This document shows, piece by piece, positions 44,554-53,072 of a stretch of DNA of 64,000 nucleotides. The stretch spans positions 1,736,001-1,800,000 of the forward strand of contig JADKKO010000004.1 in the NCBI GenBank assembly GCA_016720465.1, read 5' to 3'. The stretch is from Holophagaceae bacterium. Its GTDB lineage: Bacteria > Acidobacteriota > Holophagae > Holophagales > Holophagaceae. A program made the position numbers and the translations under genes. The notes under the pieces are model-generated. The model was not told where the DNA came from. It saw only the letters and a list, made by a program, of their open reading frames with translations, and searched no databases. Position 1 is the first letter of the stretch, and each line of letters starts with the position of its first letter.

Positions 44554-44820
44554 GAGCGTGTTTTAAAATTCCCCCGCGCCGCGCTGGGAGCGCCGGGCGA
44601 GCAGGGCAAGGCAGCCGACCACGGCGTATCGCCTATACGCCACGGGAGGGTAACGCAGCCCTACGAAGCCCGCCGCCCCAGCCCGGGGGGACGGGGCCAG
44701 CCGCGCGCACCACGGCGTCACGGGCCTTGAGCGTATGACATATACGCTGCTGCGGCCCCTTCCTTGTGTTGCATCGCGGCTGACCTCCGTCGCGGCACGG
44801 GGGAATTTTAAAACACGCTC
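44554..44820. mobile_element. 267-bp MITE-like element
   Basis: Terminal inverted repeats are perfect over 23 bp (44554-44576 and 44798-44820, beginning GAGCGTGTTTTAAAATT) and continue imperfectly for another ~11 bp. The flanks are TTA on both sides (44551-44553, 44821-44823), a 3-bp target duplication. Two internal hairpins have gcgtat/atacgc stems (44623-44641 and 44730-44748). There is no transposase gene. A TNA target and GAG-starting ends recall IS5-family (IS1031-like) elements, an inference that could be tested by searching the ends. Confidence 0.88.
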
Positions 44821-44846
44821 TTAGGGCTTTCCTTGGGATCATGCGT

Positions 44847-45884
44847 TCAGGTTTCGGAAGCGCTGAGGATCGCATCGGCGCAGGTGGCGATCCTCCCAAG
44901 GGCTTCCTGGATTCCCCCCGCCTCGATATCCCGATGCGTGATGAAGCGCAGGGCCGAGCCCACGCTGGTGGCCAGCACGCCCAGTCCCCGCAAGGCCTCC
45001 GTGGAGCTGGGCACCGAGGGCACGGGCACCAGCAGGATGTTCGTCTCGGGCGTCTCCAGGTGGAAACCGAGCTTCCGCAGGCCGGTCGCAAGTTCCATGG
45101 CTTTGGCGTGGTCCTCGGGGATCCGGGGCAGGTAGTCCAGCGCCACCAGCCCGGCCGCGGCCATGACGCCACCCTGGCGGACACCGCCGCCCAGCATTTT
45201 GCGGATGCGGCGCGCTTCTTCGATTTTCTCCGCGGTGCCCGCCAGGAGGGAACCCATGGGGGCGCCGAGGCCTTTGCTGAGGCACACGCTCACCGTATCT
45301 GCGCCATCTGCCAACTCATGCACCAAAACGCCCAAGAAGGCAGCCGCATGCCACAGGCGTGCGCCATCCAGATGCACCGCGAGCTTTTTTTCTTGGGCTG
45401 CTGCTGTCAGTTCGCGATGGTCCTGGAGGCTGAGGCAGGTGCCGCCGGCGAAATTATGGGTGTTCTCCAGGCAGAGCAGGGTGGTGCGCAATGTGTAGTA
45501 AGGGCCGCTGCTTCCCGCAGCCTTGCGCACCTGGTCGCCGGTGATGCGGCCGGATTTTCCGGTCCAGGGCAGGGCCTCGGGCATGCCCCCCGCGAGCCAT
45601 GCGGCGGTGCCCAGTTCCGAACCCAGCACGTGGGCCTGGGCGGGAGCCAGGAAACGGTCGCCCCGCCGCAGGTGCAGCATCATGGCGATGCCGTTGGCCA
45701 TGCAGCCCGTGGGCGTCCACAGCGCCGCCTCCTTGCCCAGCACCTCCGCGACCTTGCGCTCCAGGCGATCCAGGGTGGGGTCCCGCTCCAGCACGTCATC
45801 CCCGACCTCGGCCTCCGCCATGGCGGCGCGCATTTCAGGGGACGGCTTGGTGACTGTGTCGGAACGGAAATCAAGGATTCGCAT
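44847..45884 (-). CDS. Threonine aldolase family PLP enzyme
   Basis: A 345-residue aldolase-type PLP protein, start MRILDFRSDTVTKPS at 45884. It has VGDDVLERDPT, THNFAGGT, LDGARLWHAA and the PLP lysine in SVCLSKGLGAPMGSLL, all as in low-specificity L-threonine aldolases that split threonine to glycine and acetaldehyde. The in-frame upstream extension from 46100 lacks family character. Confidence 0.9.
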   Translation of the reverse strand: MRILDFRSDTVTKPSPEMRAAMAEAEVGDDVLERDPTLDRLERKVAEVLGKEAALWTPTGCMANGIAMMLHLRRGDRFLAPAQAHVLGSELGTAAWLAGGMPEALPWTGKSGRITGDQVRKAAGSSGPYYTLRTTLLCLENTHNFAGGTCLSLQDHRELTAAAQEKKLAVHLDGARLWHAAAFLGVLVHELADGADTVSVCLSKGLGAPMGSLLAGTAEKIEEARRIRKMLGGGVRQGGVMAAAGLVALDYLPRIPEDHAKAMELATGLRKLGFHLETPETNILLVPVPSVPSSTEALRGLGVLATSVGSALRFITHRDIEAGGIQEALGRIATCADAILSASET

Positions 45885-45948
45885 GGCTTCATTATTCACG
45901 GGAATGGAGGGGAGGATGGCAAACTCAATCTTTACGCCGGGAGTCTGA

Positions 45949-46827
45949 ATGCAACTTTGGCACGCCATCCTGCTGGGCCTGATCCAGGGCCTTACGGAAT
46001 TCTTGCCGGTGTCCTCCACCGCCCATCTGACCTTGGCCGAACATCTGATGCTGGGACGGGGCATGCCGTTGGCCTTCGACGTATTGCTGCATGTGGGCAC
46101 CCTGCTGGCGCTTTGCGTCTACTTCCGAAAAGAGCTGTTCCAGGTCTTCATGGGCATCATCGGGAAGGATGCCGAGGGACGCAAATCGGCCCTTTGGCTC
46201 TTCATCGCCATGATCCCGACGGGCATCTTCGGGCTTGCCACCAAGGGCATCAAAGAAACCGCGAAGCAGCATCTCTGGGTTTACGGCATCGGCCTGCTGG
46301 TGACCGCCTGGATGCTCTACCTGGCGAATGAGCGCAGCAAGAAACAGGCTGGCCGCGACCTCGAAGCGCTGACGGCGAAGGATGCCCTGGCCATCGGCGC
46401 CATCCAAGGACTGGGCGGGGGTTTCGGTCTCAGCCGCAGCGGCTCGACGATTTCCGTAGGAGTGTTCAGCGGGCTTAAATTGCCCTCATCCACCCGCTTC
46501 AGCTTTCTGCTGGGCATTCCCACCATCGCCGCGGCCGCCTTGCTGGAGGCGAAGGAGCTGGTGGTGCCCATGGTCAAACATCTGCCGATGCCCGAGGAGA
46601 TGCGGTTTCCAGCCGGCTCCATCAATCCGGTCCTCGCCTGCGTCGTCGGCGTGGCGGTGGCCGCAGTGTCCGGCTACTTCGCCATCGGCGTCCTGGATCG
46701 GTTCACCCGCTCCCCGAAACTCAATGGTTTCGCGTTCTACTGCCTTTGCATGGGGCTGGCGATGCTGATCCTGGGCACGGTCGGCGTGGACGGGTTCTTC
46801 TACGCGACGACCATGCAGCATCCCTAG
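45949..46827 (+). CDS. uppP: Undecaprenyl-diphosphate phosphatase UppP
   Basis: A 292-residue multi-pass membrane enzyme (BacA family) that recycles the lipid carrier for peptidoglycan and other surface polymers. The first catalytic block is QGLTEFLPVSSTAHL (E17), and the second is GFGLSRSGST (about 158-167), where the usual proline of PGxSRSxxT is phenylalanine. Loss of the enzyme usually affects bacitracin resistance. Divergent from the aldolase gene. Confidence 0.92.
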   Translation: MQLWHAILLGLIQGLTEFLPVSSTAHLTLAEHLMLGRGMPLAFDVLLHVGTLLALCVYFRKELFQVFMGIIGKDAEGRKSALWLFIAMIPTGIFGLATKGIKETAKQHLWVYGIGLLVTAWMLYLANERSKKQAGRDLEALTAKDALAIGAIQGLGGGFGLSRSGSTISVGVFSGLKLPSSTRFSFLLGIPTIAAAALLEAKELVVPMVKHLPMPEEMRFPAGSINPVLACVVGVAVAAVSGYFAIGVLDRFTRSPKLNGFAFYCLCMGLAMLILGTVGVDGFFYATTMQHP

Positions 46828-46958
46828 AACGGATCAAGCCCTTCCGCTGATCCCTGCCGCTGTTCCGCTCGCCGATCCCTGCGGCCCGTTGGCCGGTTTG
46901 CGGACGGGGGCTTGGGCTTCTTTCCTAGACTGGCTTCATCGCTTCAACAGGAGTTTTC

Positions 46959-47714
46959 GTGATCCAGGTGACGGACCTTCACAAAGCCTTCACGGTGAAG
47001 GACGGAAAGACCAAGGCCAAGAAGCGCATCGAGGCCGTGCGCGGCATCTCCTTCCAGGTGAACCCGGGCGAGATCTACGGCCTGCTGGGACCGAACGGGG
47101 CCGGGAAATCCACCACGCTGCGCATGATCGCGACCCTGATGCAGCCGGACCAGGGCACCATCGAAGTCTGCGGGCTGGATACCCAGAAGGAGGGCGAGAA
47201 AGTCCGCGGCAAGCTCGGCTACCTCTCCACGGACATGAATGTCTACGAGCGCTTCACGCCCCGGGAACTGCTGCGCATTTTCGGCGAGTTCCAAGGAGTC
47301 GATCCCACCATCGCCGAGCGCCGGGGCCTCTACCTGCTGGAGAAGCTCCAGCTCATGGATTTCACCGATGTGAAGATGGATGGCCTCTCTTCGGGCCAGA
47401 AGCAGAAGGTCTCCATCGCCCGGGCATTGCTGCACGATCCCAAGGTGGTGATCTTCGACGAACCCACCACGGGGCTCGATGTGCTCACGGCCAAGACCGT
47501 GCTGGACCTGCTGCGGGTGATGAAGAGCGAGGGCCGGACCGTGATCGTGAGCACCCATGTCATGCCGCTGGTGGACGAGATCTGCGACCGGGTGGGCATC
47601 ATCTTCGATGGGGAACTCTATGGGGACGCGCCGCCGAGGGAAATACTCGGCCGCTACTCGGTGCGGACCCTGGATGAAGTCTTCTTCCAGTTGGCGGCGG
47701 GAGGTGCAAGGTGA
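46959..47714 (+). CDS. ABC transporter ATP-binding protein, NatA-like
   Basis: A 251-residue ABC ATPase with Walker A GPNGAGKST, signature LSSGQKQKVSIARAL, Walker B VVIFDEPTTGLD and the H-loop STHVMP. The GTG start at 46959 follows CAGGAG. It overlaps the permease gene by 4 bp, and together they resemble the NatAB sodium exporter. Substrate remains unproven. Confidence 0.92.
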   Translation: MIQVTDLHKAFTVKDGKTKAKKRIEAVRGISFQVNPGEIYGLLGPNGAGKSTTLRMIATLMQPDQGTIEVCGLDTQKEGEKVRGKLGYLSTDMNVYERFTPRELLRIFGEFQGVDPTIAERRGLYLLEKLQLMDFTDVKMDGLSSGQKQKVSIARALLHDPKVVIFDEPTTGLDVLTAKTVLDLLRVMKSEGRTVIVSTHVMPLVDEICDRVGIIFDGELYGDAPPREILGRYSVRTLDEVFFQLAAGGAR

Positions 47715-48934
47715 GGGGCGTTGGACTGATCTTCAAGAAAGAGTGGATGGAGTTCTCCAAGGACCGGCGGACGCTGTTCTTCACCTTCGTGATCCCGCTC
47801 ATCCTGTTTCCGGCCATCTTCATGATGATGACCAAGATGGCCCAGGGCGATTCGAACCGCCGGCGGGGCCAGGCGAGCCGCATCGTCCTGAATGATCCGG
47901 GCGGCGTGGTGAAGGCCTTCCTGCTCGGAGACGCCAAGGCCTTCCAACTGGTGGACGGTCCAGGGGGAGACCTGAAACAGGCTTTGCGGGACAAGAAATT
48001 CGAGCTGGCGGTGGACGTGGAAGCCGAAGCGCCCGGGAAGCTGCAGCGCCAGGAGCCCTTCACCGTGAAGGCGATGGTGGATGAGAGCGAACAGGCTTCG
48101 GAACTGGCCCTCAAGCGCCTGAAAGAGGCTTTGAAAAAACAGGACCAGGTCTGGGTGCAGGCGCGCCTGGAAGCCATCCGGGCGCCCAAGGATCTTCCGA
48201 AGCCCACCAATCTGATCACTGAAAAGGCCAGCGACTTGGCCCTTGAACTCAGCAAGATGCTCGGACTCTTCGTTCCCTACATCCTGCTCATCGGCCTTTA
48301 CACCAACGCGATGCAGCACGGCGTCTACATGACCGCCGGAGAAAAGGAGCGCCACACCATGCTGAGCCTCCTCTCCACGGCCATCCCCCGCAGCCACGTC
48401 ATCTGGGGCAAGCTCCTGGCCACCTTCTCCATCGGCGTCCTCGGCACGGTCATGAACGTAGTGGGCATGAGCCTGGGCTTCACCCTTCTCGGCCACCAGG
48501 TGGCGGGCTCGGAAGCCGCCACGGCCGGAGCGGCCGCGGCGCCAAGCCTCAGCTTCTCTTCCCTGGCCAGCCCATCGACCTTGGGCCTCACCCTGCTGCT
48601 GCTGGTCCCGCTGGGCCTGTTCTTCTCCAGCATCATCCTGGTGCTGGGCACCCAGGCGAAAAACACCCGGGAGGCCATGACGGCCATCACGCCAGGCATT
48701 TTCGTGGTGGTCATGCTGGGGGTTTTCTCCACGGCCCCCGGCCTGGAGAAGATGGCTGCGCTGCCCTATGTGCCGGTGCTGAACGTGGCCCTCACGATCC
48801 GGAAATTGTTCTCCCATCAATTCGTGGCCTGGCAGTACATCCTGGCTTTCGTCATGACGTCGGGGCTGGCCGCGGCCATGGCCTGGCTGTCCACGAACAT
48901 CCTGAACCGGGAGTCGGCGATCTTCAGGCAGTGA
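47711..48934 (+). CDS. ABC-2 type transporter permease, NatB-like
   Basis: A 407-residue membrane partner of the preceding ATPase. It has one N-terminal helix (LFFTFVIPLILFPAIFMMM), a large extracytoplasmic domain and five further helices in the C-terminal half, with FVPYILLIGLYTNAMQHGVYMTAGEKERHTM linking to the ABC-2 core. It starts with GTG. Function as an exporter of sodium or a drug-like compound is inferred from the NatB-type layout. Confidence 0.88.
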   Translation: MRGVGLIFKKEWMEFSKDRRTLFFTFVIPLILFPAIFMMMTKMAQGDSNRRRGQASRIVLNDPGGVVKAFLLGDAKAFQLVDGPGGDLKQALRDKKFELAVDVEAEAPGKLQRQEPFTVKAMVDESEQASELALKRLKEALKKQDQVWVQARLEAIRAPKDLPKPTNLITEKASDLALELSKMLGLFVPYILLIGLYTNAMQHGVYMTAGEKERHTMLSLLSTAIPRSHVIWGKLLATFSIGVLGTVMNVVGMSLGFTLLGHQVAGSEAATAGAAAAPSLSFSSLASPSTLGLTLLLLVPLGLFFSSIILVLGTQAKNTREAMTAITPGIFVVVMLGVFSTAPGLEKMAALPYVPVLNVALTIRKLFSHQFVAWQYILAFVMTSGLAAAMAWLSTNILNRESAIFRQ

Positions 48935-49037
48935 AGGCCCGGCAGCCGGTGCAGGACCCGTTTCCTCCAATCCGTGGTTGAATCAAGGTTGCGGCCCTGC
49001 GATATGATTCAGGTCTGAAACACTTGCGAGGATTCGA

Positions 49038-49553
49038 ATGGCTAAGGCGAAACAACCGAGCGCGACAGCTACACCCTTGCTCCCCAAGGCTATCGACAGC
49101 CAGCTCACCAAGGCCCTCGGCCTGGTGGGTTCGAAGCACTACGCCGAGGCGCTGGAAATCTTCAAGGCCCTCGCGGGGCCAGCGAAGGAGACGGGGAATA
49201 TCGCCCTGCAGCGGACTCTGCGCAATTACCTCGTGGTGTGTGAACAAAAGACCACCAAGGCCGCCAAGGCTGCGGCTGGGCCCGAGGGCGAAGCCCAATG
49301 GCTGTTGAACAAGAAGGACTCTGCCGGTGCCTTGTCGCTGCTGGAAAAATCCATCAAGGCCGCGCCCACCAGCGGAATTTTACACTTCCTGAAGGCGACG
49401 GCCCACGCGCAGCTCGGAGATGCGGAGGCCGCCGCTGAAGCGCTCAACCGTTCGATGCTGCTGAATGGCGACCTGCTGCACCTTTACCGGCTGGAAACGG
49501 ATTTCGACGCGGTCCGCAACATGGCTCCTTTCGCGGCCATCGAACGTTCCTGA
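49038..49553 (+). CDS. Small TPR-like repeat protein
   Basis: A 171-residue cytosolic protein made of helical repeats; KHYAEALEIFKAL and ILHFLKATAHAQLGDAEAAAEALNRS look like tetratricopeptide units. A short Ala/Lys linker separates them. It ends 6 bp before yvcK, indicating co-transcription. Likely a protein-protein adaptor. Confidence 0.7.
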   Translation: MAKAKQPSATATPLLPKAIDSQLTKALGLVGSKHYAEALEIFKALAGPAKETGNIALQRTLRNYLVVCEQKTTKAAKAAAGPEGEAQWLLNKKDSAGALSLLEKSIKAAPTSGILHFLKATAHAQLGDAEAAAEALNRSMLLNGDLLHLYRLETDFDAVRNMAPFAAIERS

Positions 49554-49559
49554 CCCTTC

Positions 49560-50537
49560 ATGGCGCTGCATCCGGACCTGCCCCTTCGAGTGGTGACCCT
49601 CGGGGGCGGGACGGGGCTGGCTGCCCTGCTCAGGGCCCTGAAATCAGAAGCTGAGCGGCCGGACCAGCCCTGGCAGCTCACCGGCATCGTCACGGTGTCG
49701 GACAACGGAGGATCTTCGGGACGGCTCCGGGAGGAACTCGGCGGCATCCCGCCCGGGGATCTGCGCAATTGCCTGTCGGCGCTCACCCGGCAGGAATCCA
49801 TCCTCAGCGACCTGTTGAGCTACCGGTTCAAAGGCGAAGGAAGCCTGGCGGGACACAGCCTGGGCAACCTCATGCTGCTGGCCATGGTGGACATCACCGG
49901 GGATTGGGTGAAGGCCATCCGGGAGCTGAGCGGCGTGCTGGTGACCGCGGGGCGGCTCTTTCCGTCCACCACCGTGCCTGTGACCCTTTGCGCCACGGAT
50001 GCCGAAGGCCGCTCCTATGTCGGCGAAACCGCCGTCAACGAAACCAAGGCGCCCATCCGGTCCATCTGGCTGGAGCCCGAAGCCCCGGAACCGCTGCCGG
50101 AAGCGATGCTCGCCATTCTGCGGGCGGACCTGATCCTCCTGGCGCCGGGAAGCCTCTACACCTCCACCCTGCCGAACCTGTTGATTCCGGAATTGCGGCG
50201 CGCCCTCCAACAGACGAACGCCCCGATCCTGTACGTGGCCAACTTGATGACCGAAGCCGGCGAAACCAGCGGGTTGGACTTGGAGGGCCACCTCCGGGCG
50301 ATCCTGGACATCGGCGGCGTGCGGCCCACAGCGGTGCTGGTCAATGATTCCCTGCCTTCGCCCGAGGTCATGGCCCGCTACCGGGAGGAAGGCGGAGCTC
50401 CGATCCTGCCATCGGGTCCGGAGACCGCGGGCATTCCCGTGACCGCCAGACCCTTGCTGGACCTGGATGCGTCCGCGGCGAGGCATCATCCGTCGAAGGT
50501 GTTGAAGGCTGTCCGGGAAATGATTACAAATTATTAA
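49560..50537 (+). CDS. yvcK: YvcK/CofD-family protein (gluconeogenesis factor type)
   Basis: A 325-residue protein of the YvcK family, which binds UDP-GlcNAc and links carbon metabolism to cell-wall growth. The N-terminal VVTLGGGTGLAALLRAL and VSDNGGSSGRLREELGGIPPGDLRN are diagnostic, followed by FKGEGSLAGHSLGNLML and APGSLYTSTLPNLL. In Firmicutes it lies with rapZ and whiA; here those are not adjacent. Confidence 0.92.
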   Translation: MALHPDLPLRVVTLGGGTGLAALLRALKSEAERPDQPWQLTGIVTVSDNGGSSGRLREELGGIPPGDLRNCLSALTRQESILSDLLSYRFKGEGSLAGHSLGNLMLLAMVDITGDWVKAIRELSGVLVTAGRLFPSTTVPVTLCATDAEGRSYVGETAVNETKAPIRSIWLEPEAPEPLPEAMLAILRADLILLAPGSLYTSTLPNLLIPELRRALQQTNAPILYVANLMTEAGETSGLDLEGHLRAILDIGGVRPTAVLVNDSLPSPEVMARYREEGGAPILPSGPETAGIPVTARPLLDLDASAARHHPSKVLKAVREMITNY

Positions 50538-50630
50538 CAGGCCAATTCTGCCCTCGGGACGGCCAGCCTATTCATCTGTGCGTAAAATACTTGCCTGAGC
50601 TACTGGATATCTGGGATGGGGTGCCGCTGA

Positions 50631-51755
50631 ATGGGGTTGAAGGGCGAACTTGCCACGATGGGCCTGGAAGACATCTTCCAGTGGCTGGCCGTTGGGAAGA
50701 AGACCGGAATCCTCGAAATCAAAGGCACGTCCCACACCAAGCGCGTGAGCTTCGCCGACGGCAAAGTCACCTCCGTGTGGTCTTCGGATCCCAGGGACTA
50801 CCTGGGCCAGTTCCTGCTGGCCTCCAACCGCATCACCGAACAGCAGCTCGCGGAAGCGCTGGCCGCCCAGGAGGATGAGAACCAGGTGCTCGGCAAGATC
50901 CTGGTGAACCGCAACCTCATCAGCGAGGCGGAAATCCGCCGGATGGTGCAGACCAAGACCGAAGAAAGCATCTACGACACCTTTCTCTGGGGCGTGGGGA
51001 CTTTCGAATTCCACGACAACCGGCTGCCAGACCAGAAGACCATGCTCATCAGCCTGGAGGTCACGGGCATCGTGCTGGAAGGCGCCCGCCGGATGGATGA
51101 ATGGAAGGTCATCCGCCAGACCATCAAGGGCGAGGATGCAGTGCTGGGGCCGGTTTCGGAAGTCATCGCCGATATGCTGCCGCTCTCGCCGGAAGACGCC
51201 GATGTGCTGTTCCGCCTGGACGAGCGCAAGACCATCGCCCAGCTCATGCAGGAACTCCGCAGGTCGGAATTCATCCTCAGCAAGCATCTGCACGAAATGC
51301 TCGAGCGCGGCATGTTGCGGACCATCGATCCGGGCGGGCACCTGAATGACGCCACCCACGCCCAGCTCATGAAGGCCAAGGGATTGATGGAAAAGGAGAA
51401 GCTCCAGGAGGCCCAGAGTGAACTCCGGCGCCTGCTGCAGGTGGACCCGAAGATCCAGGAAGCCAGCCGCATGCTGGAGATGGTCCAGCACAAGCTGGAA
51501 GACCAGAACCTGGACCAGGAGCAAGTGCTCGAGCTGGCCCTGAGCATGGACGAACTGATGCAGACCCACCTGGAATCCAGCGAGGCCTTCCTGGCCACCC
51601 GCGTGAACGGGGTCTGGAGCATCCGCGATGTCATCGCCGGGAGCCCATTTCCTCCTGAAGAGTGCCTGGCCATCTTCGCGAAACTCATCCGCCGTGGGGT
51701 GCTGAAAGTGAGCAATGCCGGGCCATCCGGGACCCGGACCGCGACGTATAATTGA
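50631..51755 (+). CDS. DUF4388 domain protein
   Basis: A 374-residue cytosolic protein. Residues 1-~110 form the DUF4388 region (MGLKGELATMGLEDIFQWLAVG, KTGILEIKG, FADGKVTSVWS), a domain common in deltaproteobacterial and acidobacterial regulatory proteins. The remainder is helical with winged-helix-like segments (LDERKTIAQLMQEL, FPPEECLAIFAKLIRRGVLKV) and a coiled stretch around residues 245-290. It may be a regulatory adaptor; no enzyme motif is seen. Confidence 0.82.
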   Translation: MGLKGELATMGLEDIFQWLAVGKKTGILEIKGTSHTKRVSFADGKVTSVWSSDPRDYLGQFLLASNRITEQQLAEALAAQEDENQVLGKILVNRNLISEAEIRRMVQTKTEESIYDTFLWGVGTFEFHDNRLPDQKTMLISLEVTGIVLEGARRMDEWKVIRQTIKGEDAVLGPVSEVIADMLPLSPEDADVLFRLDERKTIAQLMQELRRSEFILSKHLHEMLERGMLRTIDPGGHLNDATHAQLMKAKGLMEKEKLQEAQSELRRLLQVDPKIQEASRMLEMVQHKLEDQNLDQEQVLELALSMDELMQTHLESSEAFLATRVNGVWSIRDVIAGSPFPPEECLAIFAKLIRRGVLKVSNAGPSGTRTATYN

Positions 51756-51791
51756 ATTATGAGAAGCTGGATGCTTCCAATGGGAGGATTC

Positions 51792-52535
51792 ATGCGCCTT
51801 GCCACGACCTGCTTCGCGCTGGCGGCCCTCACGCTGCCCCTGTGCGCCGCGTCCGCGCCCCAGTCCAGATCGAAACCCAGGACCAAGGCTCCGAAAGCTT
51901 CCCAGGCTGTGGCGAACCTCCAGGCCCAGGTGAAAAAACTGACCGCCGAGCGCGATGATCTCTCCGCGAAGCTCCGGGAAGCCCAGGTGCAGCAGGAAGA
52001 CCTCGCCGCGGCCCAGAAGAGCCGGGACCTGGCCAAGGAAGAAGCGGCCTCCGTCCGCAAGGAACTGGAGCAGATCAAGGGCAGCCTGAAGGAGAACCAG
52101 CAAAGCGGCGACAGCATCCTGATGGACCTCCAGCGGGGCCGCGAAGCCCTCAAGGCCGCGCAGGAAGAGAACGCGAAACTCAGAGCAGACCTGCTCGCCG
52201 CCAACGCCAAGCTGGCCGGAAAGCAGGGGGAAGGCGCCCTGCTTCCCATCACCCCAGACGTGAATCCCGCCCGGCCCATCAACCTGAACCAGGTGCGTCC
52301 CAAGGCGAAGAAGGTGGACACCGGCGTGGTGGTGGTCAACGTGCTCGTCAATGAGAGCGGCGAAGTGCTGGCCACCAAACTGCTGCAGGGCCTGCCGGGC
52401 ACTGGCGAGTGGGTGGACAAGGCCAACGAGGCTTGCGTGGAGGGCGCCAAGCGCCTGGTGTTCGAACCCGCTACCGTCGGCGAAGGCAAGACCCGCGTGC
52501 GGGTATGGCAGGGCGTGGGATTCTTGATCGACTAG
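51792..52535 (+). CDS. Exported coiled-coil protein with TonB-C-like domain
   Basis: A 247-residue secreted or periplasmic protein. The start at 51792 is preceded by GGGAGG and gives a signal peptide (MRLATTCFALAALTLPLCAASA). A long coiled coil spans about residues 35-145. The C-terminal ~90 residues (VVVVNVLVNESGEVLATKL and FEPATVGEGKTRVRVWQGVGFLI) match a TonB C-terminal fold. No N-terminal membrane anchor besides the signal peptide is seen. It is 36 bp after the DUF4388 gene. Confidence 0.78.
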   Translation: MRLATTCFALAALTLPLCAASAPQSRSKPRTKAPKASQAVANLQAQVKKLTAERDDLSAKLREAQVQQEDLAAAQKSRDLAKEEAASVRKELEQIKGSLKENQQSGDSILMDLQRGREALKAAQEENAKLRADLLAANAKLAGKQGEGALLPITPDVNPARPINLNQVRPKAKKVDTGVVVVNVLVNESGEVLATKLLQGLPGTGEWVDKANEACVEGAKRLVFEPATVGEGKTRVRVWQGVGFLID

Positions 52536-52541
52536 GCCGAA

Positions 52542-52637
52542 AAGAAGTCCCAAGTCTCAAGTCTCAAGTAAAGCGGCCCCGAGTGGGGCCGCTACTGCAT
52601 TTACTTGAGACTTTGGACTTGAGACTTGGGACTTCTT
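52542..52637. terminator. Nested hairpin terminator between convergent genes
   Basis: An inner 8-bp stem (gcggcccc / ggggccgc, loop gagt, 52573-52592) sits inside long outer arms. The left arm (52542-52572) and right arm (52600-52637) are inverted copies of aagtctcaagt-type words, differing by a 7-nt indel. It separates the TonB-C-like gene from the ferredoxin gene and can serve both directions. Confidence 0.82.
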
Positions 52638-52643
52638 GCTCCG

Positions 52644-52958
52644 CTACTTCCCGCTCCGCAGATCCTTCCCCTCTTCTCCCACTAAGCAGCTCACGTCGCC
52701 CTGGGCCCATGCCTGGCAGGCCAGGCGCTGGTCCGGGGAGGCTTTGAGGATGGCGAGGATGCGCTTTTCAGCGGAGAGCGGCTCGCTGAGGTTTTGAGCG
52801 CCGCCTTCGATGGTGACGAGGCAGGTTCCGCAGCGCGCATGGCCGCCGCAGCGGTGGTGGAGGTCCACCTCGGCCTTGGTCGCGATGGCCAGGAGGCTCA
52901 GCTCCCGCTCCAGCTGCACCTCGCCTGCGGTCTTGCCTTTGAATGAAACCGTGAACAT
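52644..52958 (-). CDS. Plant-type [2Fe-2S] ferredoxin
   Basis: A 104-residue ferredoxin starting MFTVSFKGKTAGEVQL at 52958. The cluster cysteines are in HRCGGHARCGTCLV (spacing C-x5-C-x2-C) and in RLACQAW. It would carry single electrons to an unknown oxidoreductase. The ATG at 53000 is an alternative but less likely start. Confidence 0.9.
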   Translation of the reverse strand: MFTVSFKGKTAGEVQLERELSLLAIATKAEVDLHHRCGGHARCGTCLVTIEGGAQNLSEPLSAEKRILAILKASPDQRLACQAWAQGDVSCLVGEEGKDLRSGK

Positions 52959-53072
52959 GGATGTCCCGCCAAGAAGGCGCCCGGCGCGGCAGCACAGCAT
53001 TCAAGGCCGCGGCCGCACCGGGCGGAGCTCCATGTTAGCAGGCGCCTCGGGAGGCAGCGCGGGGAGCCGGGT

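Noticed and set aside
44554..44820. MITE considered as an attenuator or riboswitch
   Set aside because: Perfect 23-bp ends at both borders with a 3-bp direct duplication outside them fit transposition much better than an RNA leader.
44841..46331. 496-codon plus-strand frame across the aldolase and uppP
   Set aside because: The aldolase and UppP motifs are clear in the other frames, so this long frame is a GC-driven shadow.
46828..46958. Repeated gatccctgc words before the NatA-like gene considered as a structured leader
   Set aside because: Only two or three short partial copies without convincing pairing; too weak to list.
48978..49008. TTGAAT and TATGAT before the TPR-like gene considered as a promoter
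   Set aside because: Spacing is 19 bp and there is no supporting operator; too weak to list as a feature.
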